A stretch of 64,000 nucleotides of DNA from Brachionus plicatilis. Taxonomy: Eukaryota > Rotifera > Eurotatoria > Ploima > Brachionidae. Both the position numbers and the translations under genes were made by a program. The notes beneath the pieces are model-generated. The model had not been told where the DNA came from, did no database searches, and saw only the letters and a program-made list of their open reading frames with translations. Below, one piece after another: positions 45,099-59,500 of the stretch (its first letter is position 1; each line of letters opens with the position of its first letter). The stretch lies in the NCBI GenBank assembly GCA_010279815.1, contig QEOQ01000694.1, positions 880,423-944,422 on the forward strand, in the 5' to 3' direction.

Positions 45099-45610
45099 TC
45101 TATTTCAATCTATTTTTTTATATTTTTTTTGAATTTATAAAATACATGTGCGTTTTGGTAAATAAAAAAAAATTATAAGTTTTAAATAAATTCTATGCTA
45201 ATTTATATAAAAAATGAATCTATTCTCTTGTCGATTTAAAAGTCTTTAAAATTTTTAATTTTCAATTCGAATCAAAATTTATTTAACTTTTCTCTATTTT
45301 AAGCCATATTTGCTAGCATTTTCTGGTATTTCTAAAACAGTTTTTAAAAAATTAAACTGAATTTAAATTATAATTTTTCAAAATAAAAACTTTATTTTTT
45401 TAAATAACCAAGTCTAAAGATTAAAGCAAATACTCTTACGCCGAGACTACAGTTTCTCAGTTTAAAAAAACGCTCAGTGATGCGATATTTATCAAATTTA
45501 TGCTAATAACATAATCAAACTTTTATTTTGTTTAGATTTGCTTCATTTAAAATTTGAAAAAAAAAATTTACAAATCATCTCCTAAGCTAAAAGCTAATTG
45601 TAAAATAAAA
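45099..45610. promoter_or_regulatory. bidirectional promoter region NOL6/CSE1L
   Basis: 512 bp separate the divergent start codons. A less AT-rich patch (about 45437-45475) around ACGCCGAGACTACAG is the only standout and could be core promoter or 5' UTR. No TATA-type signal can be told apart in such AT-rich DNA. Confidence 0.45.
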
Positions 45611-48600
45611 ATGAGTACGCAAATTTTAGACGAACTTTCACTCTATTTGGAAAAAACCCTCAGTCCCGATCCAAATGTCAGACGACCAGGTAAAATTCAG
45701 CTTCATTAATTAAAAACCTCATTTAATAATACCTAATCTAGCTGAAAAGTATTTGGAACAAATGGAATCGAACGAAAACTTTGGTCCTGTTCTCTTGGTT
45801 TTGTGCAATAAACAAGACTTGGCGCTGCATTTGAGGATCAGCGCTTCGATTACATTCAAAAATTATATCAAACGCAATTGGAAGGTGATTGAAGACTGTC
45901 AGGACAAGATTAGTGCCGGGGATCGCCAGTCGATTAAATCTTCCATAACAGACATGATGCTCACGAGTCCAGAACAAATTCAGCTTCAGCTGAGTGACGC
46001 AATAAGCATCATCAGCCGCGAAGATTTTCCAGAAAAATGGCCTGACCTATTGCCTGCTTTGGTCGAGAGACTTAAAACGGGAGACTTTAGTGTAACTAAT
46101 GGAATACTCAGAACAGCCCATTCTATATTCAAACGCTACCGTCACGAATTTAAATCAAATGAGCTATGGACAGAGATAAAATACGTTTTGGGTGTCTTTG
46201 CGCTGCCTCTCACCGAGCTTTTCAAGACCCTTATGGGACTTGTTGAGCAGCATTCAAATGATGCCAATGCTATAAAAATTATATTCAGCTCAGTTTTGTT
46301 GGTAACCAAAATATTTCGTAGTTTAAATGCTCAAGATTTTCCGGAAGAATTCGAAAACAACATGGAAACTTGGATGACTCATTTTTTGAACTTGCTTCAA
46401 TATGACAACCATTTGCTAAAATCACAGAGCGAGGAAGCTGGCCTAATTGAACAAGTGAAATCACAAATATGCGACAATGTGTCCCTATTTGCCCAAAACT
46501 ATGGCGAAGACTTTGCCGACTATTTGCCAAAATTTGTCACAGCTGTGTGGAATTTGTTGACAAGCACTGGCTTGGAGACCAAGTACGATTTGCTGGTCAG
46601 CAACGCCATTCAATTTATAAGCGTTGTAGCCTACAGACCCCAGTACCGAGCTCTATTCGAAAATGAAGAATCACTCAAAAGCATTTGCGAAAAAATTATC
46701 ATTCCCAATCTTTTCCTAAGAGATGTGGACATAGAAACATTCGAAGACAACCCAGAAGAGTATATTAGAAAGGACATTGAGCGCTCGGACGTGGACACCA
46801 GACGAAGAGCTGCGTCCGACCTGGTACAAGCTCTGTGCTCTCAATTTGAAAAGCAGATAGTAGCTATTTTCAGCGCTTACATCAATGCCTTACTGCAAGA
46901 GTTCGCGGCAAATCCGCAGAAAAATTGGAGACAAAAAGATGTTGTTTTGTTCTTGGTGACCACACTTGCCTCCAAAGGACAGACCAAAAAGTATGGAGCA
47001 ACAAAAACAAGTGAGTTGATTGACGTGATTCAATTCTATGAGTCAACTATTCTCCCGGATTTGTCCGACCAGGATGTCAACAATTTCCCGGTTATCAAAG
47101 CCGATGACATGCGATACATTTCAACATTTAGACAACAATTGCCAAAGGAATGTCTCATCAATGTCATACCACATTTGGCTAGGTACATGACCAGTAGTAT
47201 TCCCGTTGTGCACACTTATGCCTGTCATGCACTTGAAAGAATTTTGACCCTAAAAAACCCTGCCAATAACAAAGAGAATTTGTTTGCCACAGCTGATTTG
47301 CAGCCATTTATGCCCCATTTGCTGTCCAACATAATGAACTTACTTCAACCAGTTACTGGCGAAAATGAATATGTAATCAAATCATTTATGAGAGTTTGTA
47401 TAATTTTGCAGGAAGCAGTTGAACCATATTTGGATGGTTTAATAAACAAACTGACCAGCATTTTGAATGCCATTAGCAAAAATCCGTCTAAGCCAAACTT
47501 TAATCACTATTTATTTGAAACTTTTGGAATACTGATAAGAAACATTGGCCAAAAAAACAAGGCTTTGATTGAAAAATTTGAGAATAATTTATTTCCTATT
47601 TTTAACTATGTCCTCGAGCAAGATATTACTGAATTTATTCCCTACGAATTTCAATTATTGTCACTGCTGCTTGAGCTTCATGATCAAAATGTACCAAGTG
47701 TTTATTTTGACTTGTTTCCGTTTTTGCTCATGCCAGCTCTATGGGAAAGACCAGGATATATTCCGGCATTGACCAGACTGCTCCAAGCCTACATTCAGAA
47801 AGCGTCGAACACAATTGTCAAAGAAAAAATAGTAAAACAAAATTACATTTGTTTAAATAGAATTTTTTTAAACTAATTCTATTTTAGACTGGAGTTTTGG
47901 GAGTCTTTCAGCGATTAATAGCCTCAAAATCAAACGACCACTATGCTTGCTATATACTAAATAGTCTAGTGGAACATATGCCAAGGTTTATTCTTAAAAT
48001 TAAAAAAAAAGCATTGAATTTAATTTTTTTCTTAAAGCCAAGTCTTATCTGAGTACTTAAAACAAGTATTTATTCTGTTGTTTCAACGATTGACAGGCTC
48101 AAAAACAACCAAATTAGTCAAAAGTAATTTTAAAAAAATTGAGATAAATTTTTATTAATAATTTAAATTTTAGATTTGCTTGTATTTTTTTCTTTATATT
48201 CGTATAAATACGGAGCAAATGAATTAATGAATATTGTAGAAAGTCTTCAAGCTGGGTAATTTTTTTTTCTATAAAAAAAATATTGTTAATTTGATTTAAA
48301 AAAATTTTTAATAAAGAATGTTTATGATGGTCACTCAAAACTTATTCATTCCGGATCTTCAAAAAGTCAGCGGAAATCTAGAGCGAAAAATATGCGCTGT
48401 TGGTGTAACTAAGATTTTGGCCGAATGTCAGCTTTTGCTCTCGAATGAAGCAAATATGAAGGTTTGGATTTCATTATTGGAAAGCTTGATTGGTCTTTTT
48501 GAGCTACCGGAAGACACCACTGTTGCAGACGATGAACATTTCATAGAAATTGAAGATACTCCGGGATACCAAGCTAGTTTTAATCAGCTTTTCTCTGCCA

Positions 48601-48839
48601 CCAAACGAGAACCTGATCCATTTCAAGGCCAGATTCCGAACGCAAAAATTTTCTTGGCTAAGAATCTAGAGAATTTGTCTTCATCTGTTCCAAACATGGT
48701 AAAAGCTAAGCAAATTTAAAAAAAAATAAAACTGAGCATTTTTAAAATTTAGATTCCTCAGTTATTGGCCCAACTAAGTCCGGCTGGTCAAAATCATTTG
48801 CAGGCTTATCTAAACGAAGCAGGCGTACAACTACGATAA
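45611..48839 (+). CDS. CSE1L: exportin-2 (CAS/CSE1), importin-alpha re-exporter
   Basis: Karyopherin that returns importin-alpha to the cytoplasm with RanGTP. Predicted 967 aa (human 971). Exons: 45611-45689, 45742-47831, 47888-47985, 48038-48123, 48174-48255, 48317-48698, 48753-48839. The importin-beta N-terminal repeat starts 'AEKYLEQME' and 'HLRISASITFKNYIKRNW'. The Cse1 core has 'EDFPEKWPDLLPALVE' and 'FEDNPEEYIRKDIERSD'. The C-terminal CAS domain has 'LGVFQRLIASKSNDH', 'FILLFQRLTGSKTTK', 'SGNLERKICAVGVTKIL' and 'LFELPEDTTVADDEHFIEI'. Reading on through the donor at 47832 gives a short false tail ending at 47876. HEAT-repeat helices fill the length. Confidence 0.97.
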
Positions 48840-50597
48840 ATTTTAGTTCAAAGTTTAGTGTAGATAAAATAACTAAAGACTTTTATAGAAATTAATTACA
48901 ATTAAAAATAAAATCTAAACGTTTTAATTAAAAAATCAATTGCGTGAAATTGATACTTAAATCAAAATAAAATTCAGTTGATTAAGATTTTTTCTTTCTT
49001 TAATTATACTTATATTTTTCCTAAGTTCTTTGACTCTCAAAATATTTATTATTTAAAGATGATGTAATTTTTATTTAATATCCTTTCAATATAAATTAAT
49101 TCTTTTATTTTGCATTTAAATTTTTATTTGTATTTTATATAATTTAAACAATAAAAACGATTTAAATTTAAAAACAGTACTTCATCCTATAGCTTTATTA
49201 CTCTTTATTAACAAATTTTAATAATAATTTTAATTAAGAATTAAGGTTTTTTAACACTCGCTATTCGAGAAAAAACTAAGATTCGCCTCTTTACAAATCA
49301 ATAATTTTTTTTATTTAAAAGAAGCAAAGAATTAAAGCAAATAGAATTTTTATTTTTGCCATTAAATTTCGAATTATTTTTTCAAAAGTCTACGAAGTTG
49401 CGCTTTGGAACATTTTTTTTTCTATTTTCATTTAGTTAATTTTAAAAAATTCGATATCAAATAAATAAATCGATTTTTTGTAGGATGTGTTTTTTTTTCT
49501 TTTAAAATAAATAAACAACTAAAAAAAGATAGAATTTAAAGTCGTAAAATCGATAGAATAAAGGTATTTAAAATAAATTTTCAAGGAATATAGATGATTT
49601 TTGAGTTCGATTTTTTGGTTTATTTTAATTATTTATTGAGAAAAAAAATTTTATAATGAATCAAATTACTTAAAAGAGGGTATATTTAACATTTTCTATT
49701 GACTTCAAAATAATCTATTTCTAATGATTTTTATAATAAAAATTTAATCGAGATCACTTTATAAAGCATATCGAGACAAATAATTGAAAATAAAATCAAA
49801 TTTGAATTTTTCCGGAAATTATAAATTTTTAAATTAATCCAATTCATTTAACTAAAATAGGATATTCCTAATTACCCTCGCCGTTGCATTTTTTTTTTAA
49901 ATACAAATATTTTATTCAAAAGAAATCTAAAGCTTTTAGCTATTAATATAATTATTGTTGATAATAAAAGTATCCAGCAGATTTTTAAAAATCGTTCATT
50001 TAACTTATTATTCTTATTCATCATTTTACAAATTTTATTTTACTTTCTAATTTACGAGATTGGGATAGATTGCAAGTTATTAAACATTTAGAATAAGTTC
50101 AGTATAAAATCTTCAAATTGAATAATAAATCAACTAAAAAATTAAAAGCTTTTATTAGAATTTTTAATTAAAACAAGCTAATTACATTATTAAACAAAAC
50201 TGAATTTTTAAACCAATTTGTTTAATGTGTTTACTTTAGATTTTTGAATGTTTGGCTCAGAAATAACTAAAAAAGTTTAACTAATAAACCAAAGATAAAA
50301 ATTAAATGAAAATATTAGATTTAATTACGAATAATTTGGAAAATTATTGTGCTTTAGAGAAATACGATAGTTTATTCTCTAGATGGCACTTTGTTTTACT
50401 CCCTTTTTTTGAGATCGTTTTTTTTTTGTTGAAAACTTTCAACCTAAAATATCGATTTAATTAGTAAATGTTACCGAATTTATAGATTGTAAATTAATAT
50501 TTTTTAATTAACTTTTCATTGTTTTGGTATCGAACTTTATTTAATTCCAAAAAAAAACTTCAAAAACAACAAATTAATAATTTAAACTTGTTTTATT
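48840..50597. other. long gene-free stretch between convergent CSE1L and NEMF
   Basis: About 1.75 kb of AT-rich DNA between two gene ends. I see no exon, no terminal repeats and no RNA gene. It is the longest empty interval in the gene-dense half. Confidence 0.5.
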
Positions 50598-53500
50598 CTA
50601 TTTTTTTTTCAATTTATTCAAATTGGGTGCTGAAAGTTTGACTTTGCCAGGTAAATTGCGAGAAATGTCTTGTTCCTTTAAAAATTAAAATTTTAAAAAT
50701 AAGGCTAAATATTTAATCACGACTCTTACTTTGGACACAAGATTTGATTTAATTAGGTCCTTTTCTCGTTGTGTGGTTACCTTATCTCGATTGAACATTT
50801 CAATGGTTGTTTTTACCACTTAAAAAACCAAAATGAATCATCATTTAATCATCTAAAGCTTACATTACCTTGGCCTCTTTTGGAAGTTCCTGGTATAAGT
50901 TTAACTTTGTGCCTTGGAGAAAAAAAATCAATTTAGAAAAAAGATTTATCCTAATCAAAATAGATTTGGACGAACTTAATTTGTAAAATTACTTGTAGTT
51001 TTGAAGTGTTGAATAAGGTGCACAGACAGTTAAACAAAACAGAATTTCATCTTCGTCAAGTGGAATTCCAGTGAGTGAATCGATAACATCAATTTCATCC
51101 TTTGATAAAAAGTAAATAAAATTAATTTCATTTTTTTATAAAAAAAAAAATCCGGTTTGTATTTAAGTGTTTATCATAATGTATTTAAGAGCTTAAGCAA
51201 ATGAAGATTTGCAAAAATTGTCTCTTTCCTGTTAGAATTATATTTCAAGTCTCTTTTCCTAAAAGTATCGAAGCATTAATTCTATTTTAGATTTAATAAC
51301 AGTAAGTTTATGCTTGAATTTATATGAGAAAACTGAATGAGCTAATTATTAAAAAATTTTGGCTGTGACGCAATTGCAAATTTATTATAATCTTAATTAT
51401 TTAAAGTCTTTTTGAAAAACTTGTATATTCTCCATGCCAAACTAATGTAGTTCCATTTTAGCAAACTAAACTGCACCAAAGCGATCAAAGATTATAAACA
51501 AACTTTAGATATTTCCATAGGCATGCCAATATACAATGCTTAAAAATAGACAAGCTTTCAAATCAAAGTAACTATGTTTCCAATTTCAAGAAATTTGGTA
51601 TTTATAATGAGCATTAATAAAAGACAGATCTTTTTCTTTTATTTAATAATGTAATTAGTTCGGGTTATTTTTATTGTTAGCTTAGCTTATTATAATTTGT
51701 ATTAATGATTTCAAGAATTATTTCACCCAATGTTCACCTGAAGGCTTTTTTTTAATCTTTGGATTTAGTTGAATTTTTGAAAAATTTCTTACGATAAAAT
51801 TTATTAGAAAAGAATTGATGGCTTTTAGTATTACATTTTTAACAAAAAAAATTAGTAAATACCTTGATTTTGGCCGGATTTAATTCCTTTTTTGATACAG
51901 TTTAAAGCTGCATCCTTCCCTAAACAGATTTAAAATCTTAATTTATCGATTATTTGGTTCATTTGTCTCCAAATTAAAATTTAATATCATTTTTGGGACT
52001 ATAAAAATAAATAGGGGTTGCATAATCTAATTTAAGTAGTTTTAACAAAAAAAAATAAATGTTACAAAAAAGACTATTTGTAAAATAATAAAATTTGAGT
52101 TTGATTATTTATCTAACATGATTTAGAATAGTTATGTTTGGCCAAAAAGAAAACTCTATAAATATTTTATATCAACATTCTGCTAATTAACACTTTAATT
52201 CTATTTTTGTTAATATTATTGGATTTGAATATTTCAAGAAATTAATAAACTAAAAAGGAAATTGCATTTAAAAATTGGTATCAGATGAAAATTGAATGGC
52301 ATCCATTAAGGCTTACAGAATTTTTTCTTTTTTAGATAATTCTATTAAATGGGACTAAGGAGATGATAGAAAATGTATTTCGAATTTAGTAGAAGATCGA
52401 GATCAACAAGTCAACCGTCGGTCGGTGAGTCGATAAGAAAAGACTCCAGTGCGACTACTCCTGGCGATAATGACACTAATAAGAGCAAAGTAGGGACTCC
52501 ATCTGAAGCCTATCGTTCATTCTCGTTCCGCTACTTTAACTCAATGAAAAACGCCTCCAATTCCCAGCTTACACCACACAGCTTACAAACAGACCTCAAC
52601 TCACTCAAAGTAGTCAAATCAAGTGACACCATACCAAAGTCTGTCTCTTTTTATTACCAAGTTAAAACACCAGATACCAAAAAAAGTAATAGTTTTTCTC
52701 TGGGAAAAAAAGAGTCGTCTGATTCAAATATACAGCCGAAAATTGTGAGTTTTTTTTCTTAAATGGAACTAAAAATAACTTAATTTTCTTTTATAAAAAA
52801 TTAAGCTCTTAGAAAAAAACTAGAGGGAGTAAATTAAACTCTACTTACTTGGGTGTTATCTTCTTCGATTTCCAAATCTTCGTTAACCTTTTTTGTTAAA
52901 AAATAAAAAAGAAGAACTTGTTATATTTATAAACAAAAATAGTAAAATAATAAAAAGAAGTAACATTTAAATTTGCGTTGGATTCTTGATTGCCTTCGAT
53001 TTGTGTGATTTTACTGATTGAATTAGTCGAGTCGGGAGCTAATTTCGAATATTGTGCAACATTGGAGTCACTTTGCTTCTCTTTTGGCTTCTGTTGTAGT
53101 TGCTGGCAATTTTTCTTATTTGATTTATCAATTTGCTTGCCTTTAAGTTTAGATTTTTCATTCGATTTTATTGATTTTTCATCTGTTTTTGTTGGTTTTC
53201 CTGCAGGCTTTTCAAATTGTTTTAATTTAGAATAAAATGTAAATAAAGAAAAAGAATGTTTAAGTTTCCATTGATATCAGAAAAGTTAACTAAAAATGGA
53301 AGCTTTTCCACATTTACGCAGTAAAATTTAATCTAAATTACAGATAAATATTGCATAATAAGTTCCCGGTCTTCTTCGTCCTGATCCTTGTATTTGGTTT
53401 TCATTTTTTCTAGGCGAGATTTTTGACCTCGCTTCAAGGGCTGGCTCTTGCCTTTGTTGGACTCGGCCGAACTAACAGGTCCAGTGGTGCTTTTCTCTTG

Positions 53501-56500
53501 TTGTCTGTCATTATTTTCCCTAGATAAATAGGTTTTTTTTATTCTTTCAAAATAAATTATATCAAATATTTACTTGGCGGTTATTTCTTCAGTTTTGAAT
53601 GAATCTTCTGCTGAGCTAAATGAACGAGTATTAGAATGAAAATCGCAAACAATTAAAAAAGAAAAATTTCTACTTAATATTTGAAACTAATTTTATTTGA
53701 AAAGATGTATCCGGAAACTGATTTTCTGATTCTTTTTTTCTGGTTTGTTCACATTCTTTCAGTGATTCTTCAGATTTTTTGCTTTCCGTTTCTGGTCTAT
53801 TATCATCCTGTTTATCTACCACATCCTCAATATTCAAATCTGATATTGCTTTTTCACTTGTTATTTCTTCATCCTCCTCAACTATTGACAATTCTTCGTA
53901 TTCAACATTCAATTCATTTATTTCTTCTTCGGAAGTTTTGATTTTCCGCTCATCTTTGTGTCTGAACACACTGTTGTCATCGAGCTTGTATAAAACTCCC
54001 AGTCCGAATACCAAAGCCGTTTGTGGTATGAAGTTTTTTTTACCTCTAATCATGAAACTTCCCGTTTTGAGGTATTCGCCACTGGGAGCTTGTTTGGAAA
54101 CCTGGTTATGATAAACCCAGTAAGCAGAGGTTAAAACTTTGGCTTCCCAAGCCACACTATAGCACACCGCCATGCATCCAGCTTCGTTCAGGGTCTTCGG
54201 CGGAACTGGGTTCCCACTCGGATTTTTAATAATAACAGAACTAGCCTAGAATCAAATTAGGTTCCGTTTATAAACATTTTTTATCAAGTTACTCCTTGGA
54301 CGTCTGCATGAACATAAAGATCCCCTGACTTCAGATAACGTTTAACTACTATTTCATTTTGTTGTTGATCACGACCACCAATTACTAGATAATTTTCTGA
54401 GCTGATGAACCAGAAAAATTTTTCAAACCTTAATAGGAAAAGCTATTTATTAATAAAATGTGCTGATTTTAATCTTGTTAGCATCAAACATTTTTTAATA
54501 ATAATTTCTGATCGAATAAATACATTAAGCTTTAATGGAATTATTTTTTCCTTTATAGAAAAATGACTAATAAATTCGAGATAATTAATTTTTTTTCAAA
54601 GCGGATTTCAAGTGTTTTAAGTAAAAATACTAAAGCTGAGATTTATATAATAGATCCTGATTATTTTAAGATCAAGACCATTAAAAGTGTTTTTTTTCAA
54701 ATTTTTTTTAGCAGTTTCCAACAAATTCTATTTTGAACTCTATTTATTTGGTAACAAAAAATTTTAATTAAAAAAATTCAACTTTTATTTTTTCTTTTCA
54801 GTTTTTGATTCTGCATCAATTTTTTTTCCTTATTTTTTGATAGAACAACTAGTATATATTGCTCACCTAAAAGATAATCTAAAACTTAGTTTGGATAGTA
54901 ATAGTTTTTTTTTTGTACCAAATAGCCTTGAGCATTATTACATAATAAAAAGTAAAATTAATCAGCACATTCTTACCAATATTGCTTTCTGGATTTTCCA
55001 ATAGTTTTTATTTTGCTTGCTTGCTTTAATAATTCAAAGGTTTTTTTCTCTGCTGATTTTAATGCCTAAAAAAAATTTATTAAAAATCAAAAAAAAATTT
55101 AAATACTTCGTTTAAAACTAAACGATATCATGCAGGCTAATTTTGACTAAATAAAGAATTTAATCAATTAATAATTAGATAAACATATTTGGCTCAATAT
55201 TTATCGACTAAATATTTAACAGCAGTTTATTTTTTTTAGAAATTAAGACTGATTGATTATTTGTATCTTTCAAGAATCTAACTATCTTGAAAATTAGCTT
55301 AAACCAAAAGATTGCTACGTCAAAAAAATCGTTTAGCAAAGCTATTTTTGAAAATTATATTTTTCTTTAACTTACTTTATCACCGGCATCGACGGTTTTA
55401 TTCTCTTTAATAATAGAATGTTTTTTGCTTTCGTAGTATCTTAAATAATTCCTTTTTATTTAAAAAATATTAATAAAAATGGATAAAACCTTCTCGAGTT
55501 TCGAAATGCATTCATCCCAAGGTCTATTTCGACTTTTCTTCTCAACACTCCGTCATCAAAATCAGAATCTCTTTTTAAAAAAGTTAATTTTAAATAGAAA
55601 AAAATTTTTTTTTTCCAACTCCAATTCGAGGACAATATGATTTATTTCGAGTTTTAGCTCTTTTATAGCCAAGGCTACTTCGTGCTCCTCTTCTTGTGCT
55701 TCTTTGATTATTTCATGAATTTCAGCCCAGTCCATTTGATTAGCAATAGCATTGTTGACCAGATAAATGGCTTTGTCGACCAAGTCCAAATTATATTCAA
55801 TAAGACTAGCCCTAATCTCATCCTCAGTCTTTTAAAACCATTTTTTTTTTAATTCAGTTCAATTAAACATGTAAAATTTACTTGAGATAACTTAAGCTCT
55901 TCAAGTCTTCTCTGATGATCTTTCTTTACATTTTCTAATTTTTTGACTGCTTCTTTATTCTAGTTTAAATTAATTTAAAGAAATTCTTAGCTAAATTAAA
56001 AGTAAAAAATCTAATTAATCATTTATTTCAAGTGCATTTAAGACCGAAACGTGTCTTAAAGAACAAAATAAATTTCAAACAAATTTTTTTCTATTAATCT
56101 TCTTTCCTTAAAAATTAGCTATTTTAAAGTGATTAATGGCAAAAAGATATTATGCCAAAGTCTGAAGTGATTTGGTAAAAAATAAAAAATTGAATTCTAA
56201 TTATTTTAATTTGGAGTTCTATTAGCGTTATGATAAAACTAAATCCCTAAGTCTAATTGCTTTTAATTCGGCTTAAACTGTTCGATTTTGTTTATTAATT
56301 CCAACAACGAGATTGAACGAAAAAAACATTAGAATTCGAGGAAATGGTGCTGATAATCCAAGAAACTAATAAATTTTTCATGTTTATTAAGGCTTATTGA
56401 CACTGTCAGCAATTCTTACCGTGATCAAATATTTTCTCTTTTAAAAATTAAAAGACAATATTTGACGCGGAAAACCAATTAAACAATATTTAGTGAGAAA

Positions 56501-59500
56501 ATTTAAATAATACTAAACCATACCTGATTGTGCTCCCTTATTTCGGATTTTTGACTTTCTAATTTTGAGAAAAATTCATCCACTGCCTGGGGTTCAAAAT
56601 AAACTCAATTTTATATCATTCTAAATTTTAAATATTTACTTTATCGAACGATGGGAATTCCAGGAACGAAGCTGATTCGAATTTCTTGAATAAATAAGGA
56701 TGAAATTCGTCATAGCTTTTAATAATTAATAATTTAATTAAATTTTTCAAGACAAATCAAACTCCTAATTTGTTGAGTGATAATGAGTCTAATGTAACCA
56801 AAAAAAATGATACAAAAATGAACGAATCTGAGTTCCAAAAACCAAATTTTTTCGGCAAATTTTTTTCTAGAAACAAATCTGTCCCCAAAATAGAAGACGA
56901 ATTGAAAACCGAAACCGAAACCAATTCATCGGCAAAGACAGATGCAAACTTTTGCAATACTCTGGGATCATTGTGGAAAAAAAAAGATAAAAAAAATCAC
57001 AAAGAAAATGATCAGCAAGAAATTGATGAGCTTTTGAAGCCGTCTCCTCAGCTACCTATGGTAAAGTTTGATGACGATGGTGATTTTTTTAAAGAAAATT
57101 TGCCAAGTAAAACAATTTATTTCTCTAAATTTAATTTAATTTTTCTTAGAACTAGTGGAAGAAAATGAACTAAAAAAGTCAAACAGTCACATAGTTTATA
57201 TTGGCGAATCGATATCTATTGATACACGAAAGGCCAAAAAATACCTAAAACGAGCATTCAAGTTTGCTTTTAGTCAAATTGGTCTAGCTGGACTGGTAGT
57301 TGGCTATGTCATTTTAGGGGCTCTTTTATTCATGAAGATTGAGTCTAATTATGAAAAAGAAAATCAGAATAAGATAGAGAAAAATCGCGAGGAATTTTTT
57401 GAAAGTGTAAAAATCAGCGCCGAGAACATGTTCAATACGTTTTTAAACGAAAATTTTCATACCCAATACAGTATATACCGCAAGGAGGAAATTTTAAAAA
57501 ACAATAAAGAACTTCCGCATGATTTTCTATACGGACCTATCCGGAAGCCGGTTGATAACAATAAAACAGATTCTGGCTATCCTGAGGCAATTTTTGCCGG
57601 TTATTCCAGTGGAAAGGATGAAGTTAAGTACGATAGAAAAAGTTATGAGTCCAAAAAAAAGCCGTCCTGGTACATTCAACTGGATAGAGAACATTTTTAT
57701 AATGAAGTTAAATTTCATTTAAGAAATTTGTTAATTGAAAATGACAAAATTGAAGACAAAGATAAACCAAATATGCTTGCCAGAGAAGATATATGGAGCT
57801 ATCAGAATGCTCTTTTGTACTCAACAACAGTTATAACTACCATAGGTAATTTTTAAGAGCTTTTCTATATTAAAATATTTTGTCTAAATTCAATTTTTAA
57901 ATTCGCTATTTGATTAAAAATTTTAATCTTTTCTCTTTCTCGTTTGTTATTTTTATCGGATTTAAAATAATCTCTGAAAAAATGGGTTATTCCAAAAAAA
58001 AAGAAGAATGATCGAATTTTTGTATATAAACTGAATTTTTTTAAATCAATGAGTCCAATTTTTAGTTAATATAGAGTCTTTGCAATTGTGCATTTTAAAA
58101 ATGCTTTAGCACAACCATCTTTAATAAAAATTCTTTAAAATTTTATACTTTGTTTTGGCTATGCATCAAAGTTTAAAAATTTTGACAATTTATTCTGCTA
58201 CCCTTCAATAAATTTTTCACAATCAAGGCTTAAATGAATTTTGCCATATTAATTTTAAAAGAATTTTAGTCTGCGATGATTCTGATTTATTTTAAAGAAA
58301 AGGATACTGAGAATAGTGAATTTTTTTGCACAAAAAATGATTTAAATTAAACAAAATCCAAAATTTTAAATAAAGAAAAATTGACCAAAAATTCAATTTG
58401 ATGGTTAATGGTCAAAATGTTGCTAATCTTAATCCAAAAATATATGGCTAAATTTGTAGTTTTTCTTGAATACAGCATCTTAAAACTATGATCTATGATA
58501 AATATTTATATCATGAATCCTTTTATGAATGTTAACTCCAGATGTGGTAAAAATTAAATATTTTCAATGCTTCCTTAAATTGTCTTGAAGATTAAGTGCA
58601 TTGATCAATTTTAAAAAATTTCCTTACTTTTGAAGTTCTTTATACTTTAAAATCAGTAATTCAATTTAATTCAAAATTAAATTTATTTCAATTGGATACG
58701 AAAAATTTTTTTTGATGATTTTTGTTAAAAAAAATAAATTTTAATTTTTAAAGGTTACGGAAATATAACTCCAAAATCGAATACTGGAAAAATTTTGACT
58801 ATCTTCTATGCCATGATTGGAATACCTTTAATGTTCATGTGCTTGACAAATACTGGCGACTTGTTAGCAGAATTGTTCATTATATCATATTCGAAATGTA
58901 TTAGATTTATCTATAGAAGAATTTTCAAGCATAAACTTAAGATTCCTTATTCATCGTCAAAATTTGAAGAAAACAAAAAAGAAATGGTAATTACAATCGG
59001 AAAGCTTATTTTAAAAAAATTTATTTTTAAATTAAAAGTTGACTGAGTTTGAAATGGAATATGATAATCCAAATGACCGACATGTTCCTATTGTGGCCAC
59101 TCTAGGTGTTCTCACAGCTTATATTTTTGCCGGTGCCGGCATTTTTGCTTTTACCGAAGAGTGGTCTATTCTTGATGGTGCTTATTTTTGTTTCATTACT
59201 TTTACAACAATTGGCTTCGGAGATTTTGTTCCTGGAAAAAATACTTTAGCCACTGAAAAAAGAGGAATGGCTGCCTTATGTACTCTATATTTACTAGTGG
59301 GTATGGTTATAATGGCCATGTGTTTTAAGCTTATGCAGGATGAAGGTAATTTATTGAATTTAAAAAAAAAGAAATTTATTTTTTTTTCTAGTTACATCAA
59401 AAGCTAGATGGTTTGGCTTAAGATTGGGTATTATTGATCAATAAATTTGTTATTTTTTTTTCTGTAAATAAAGGCTTTTTAAAATTAATATTTAAAAAAA

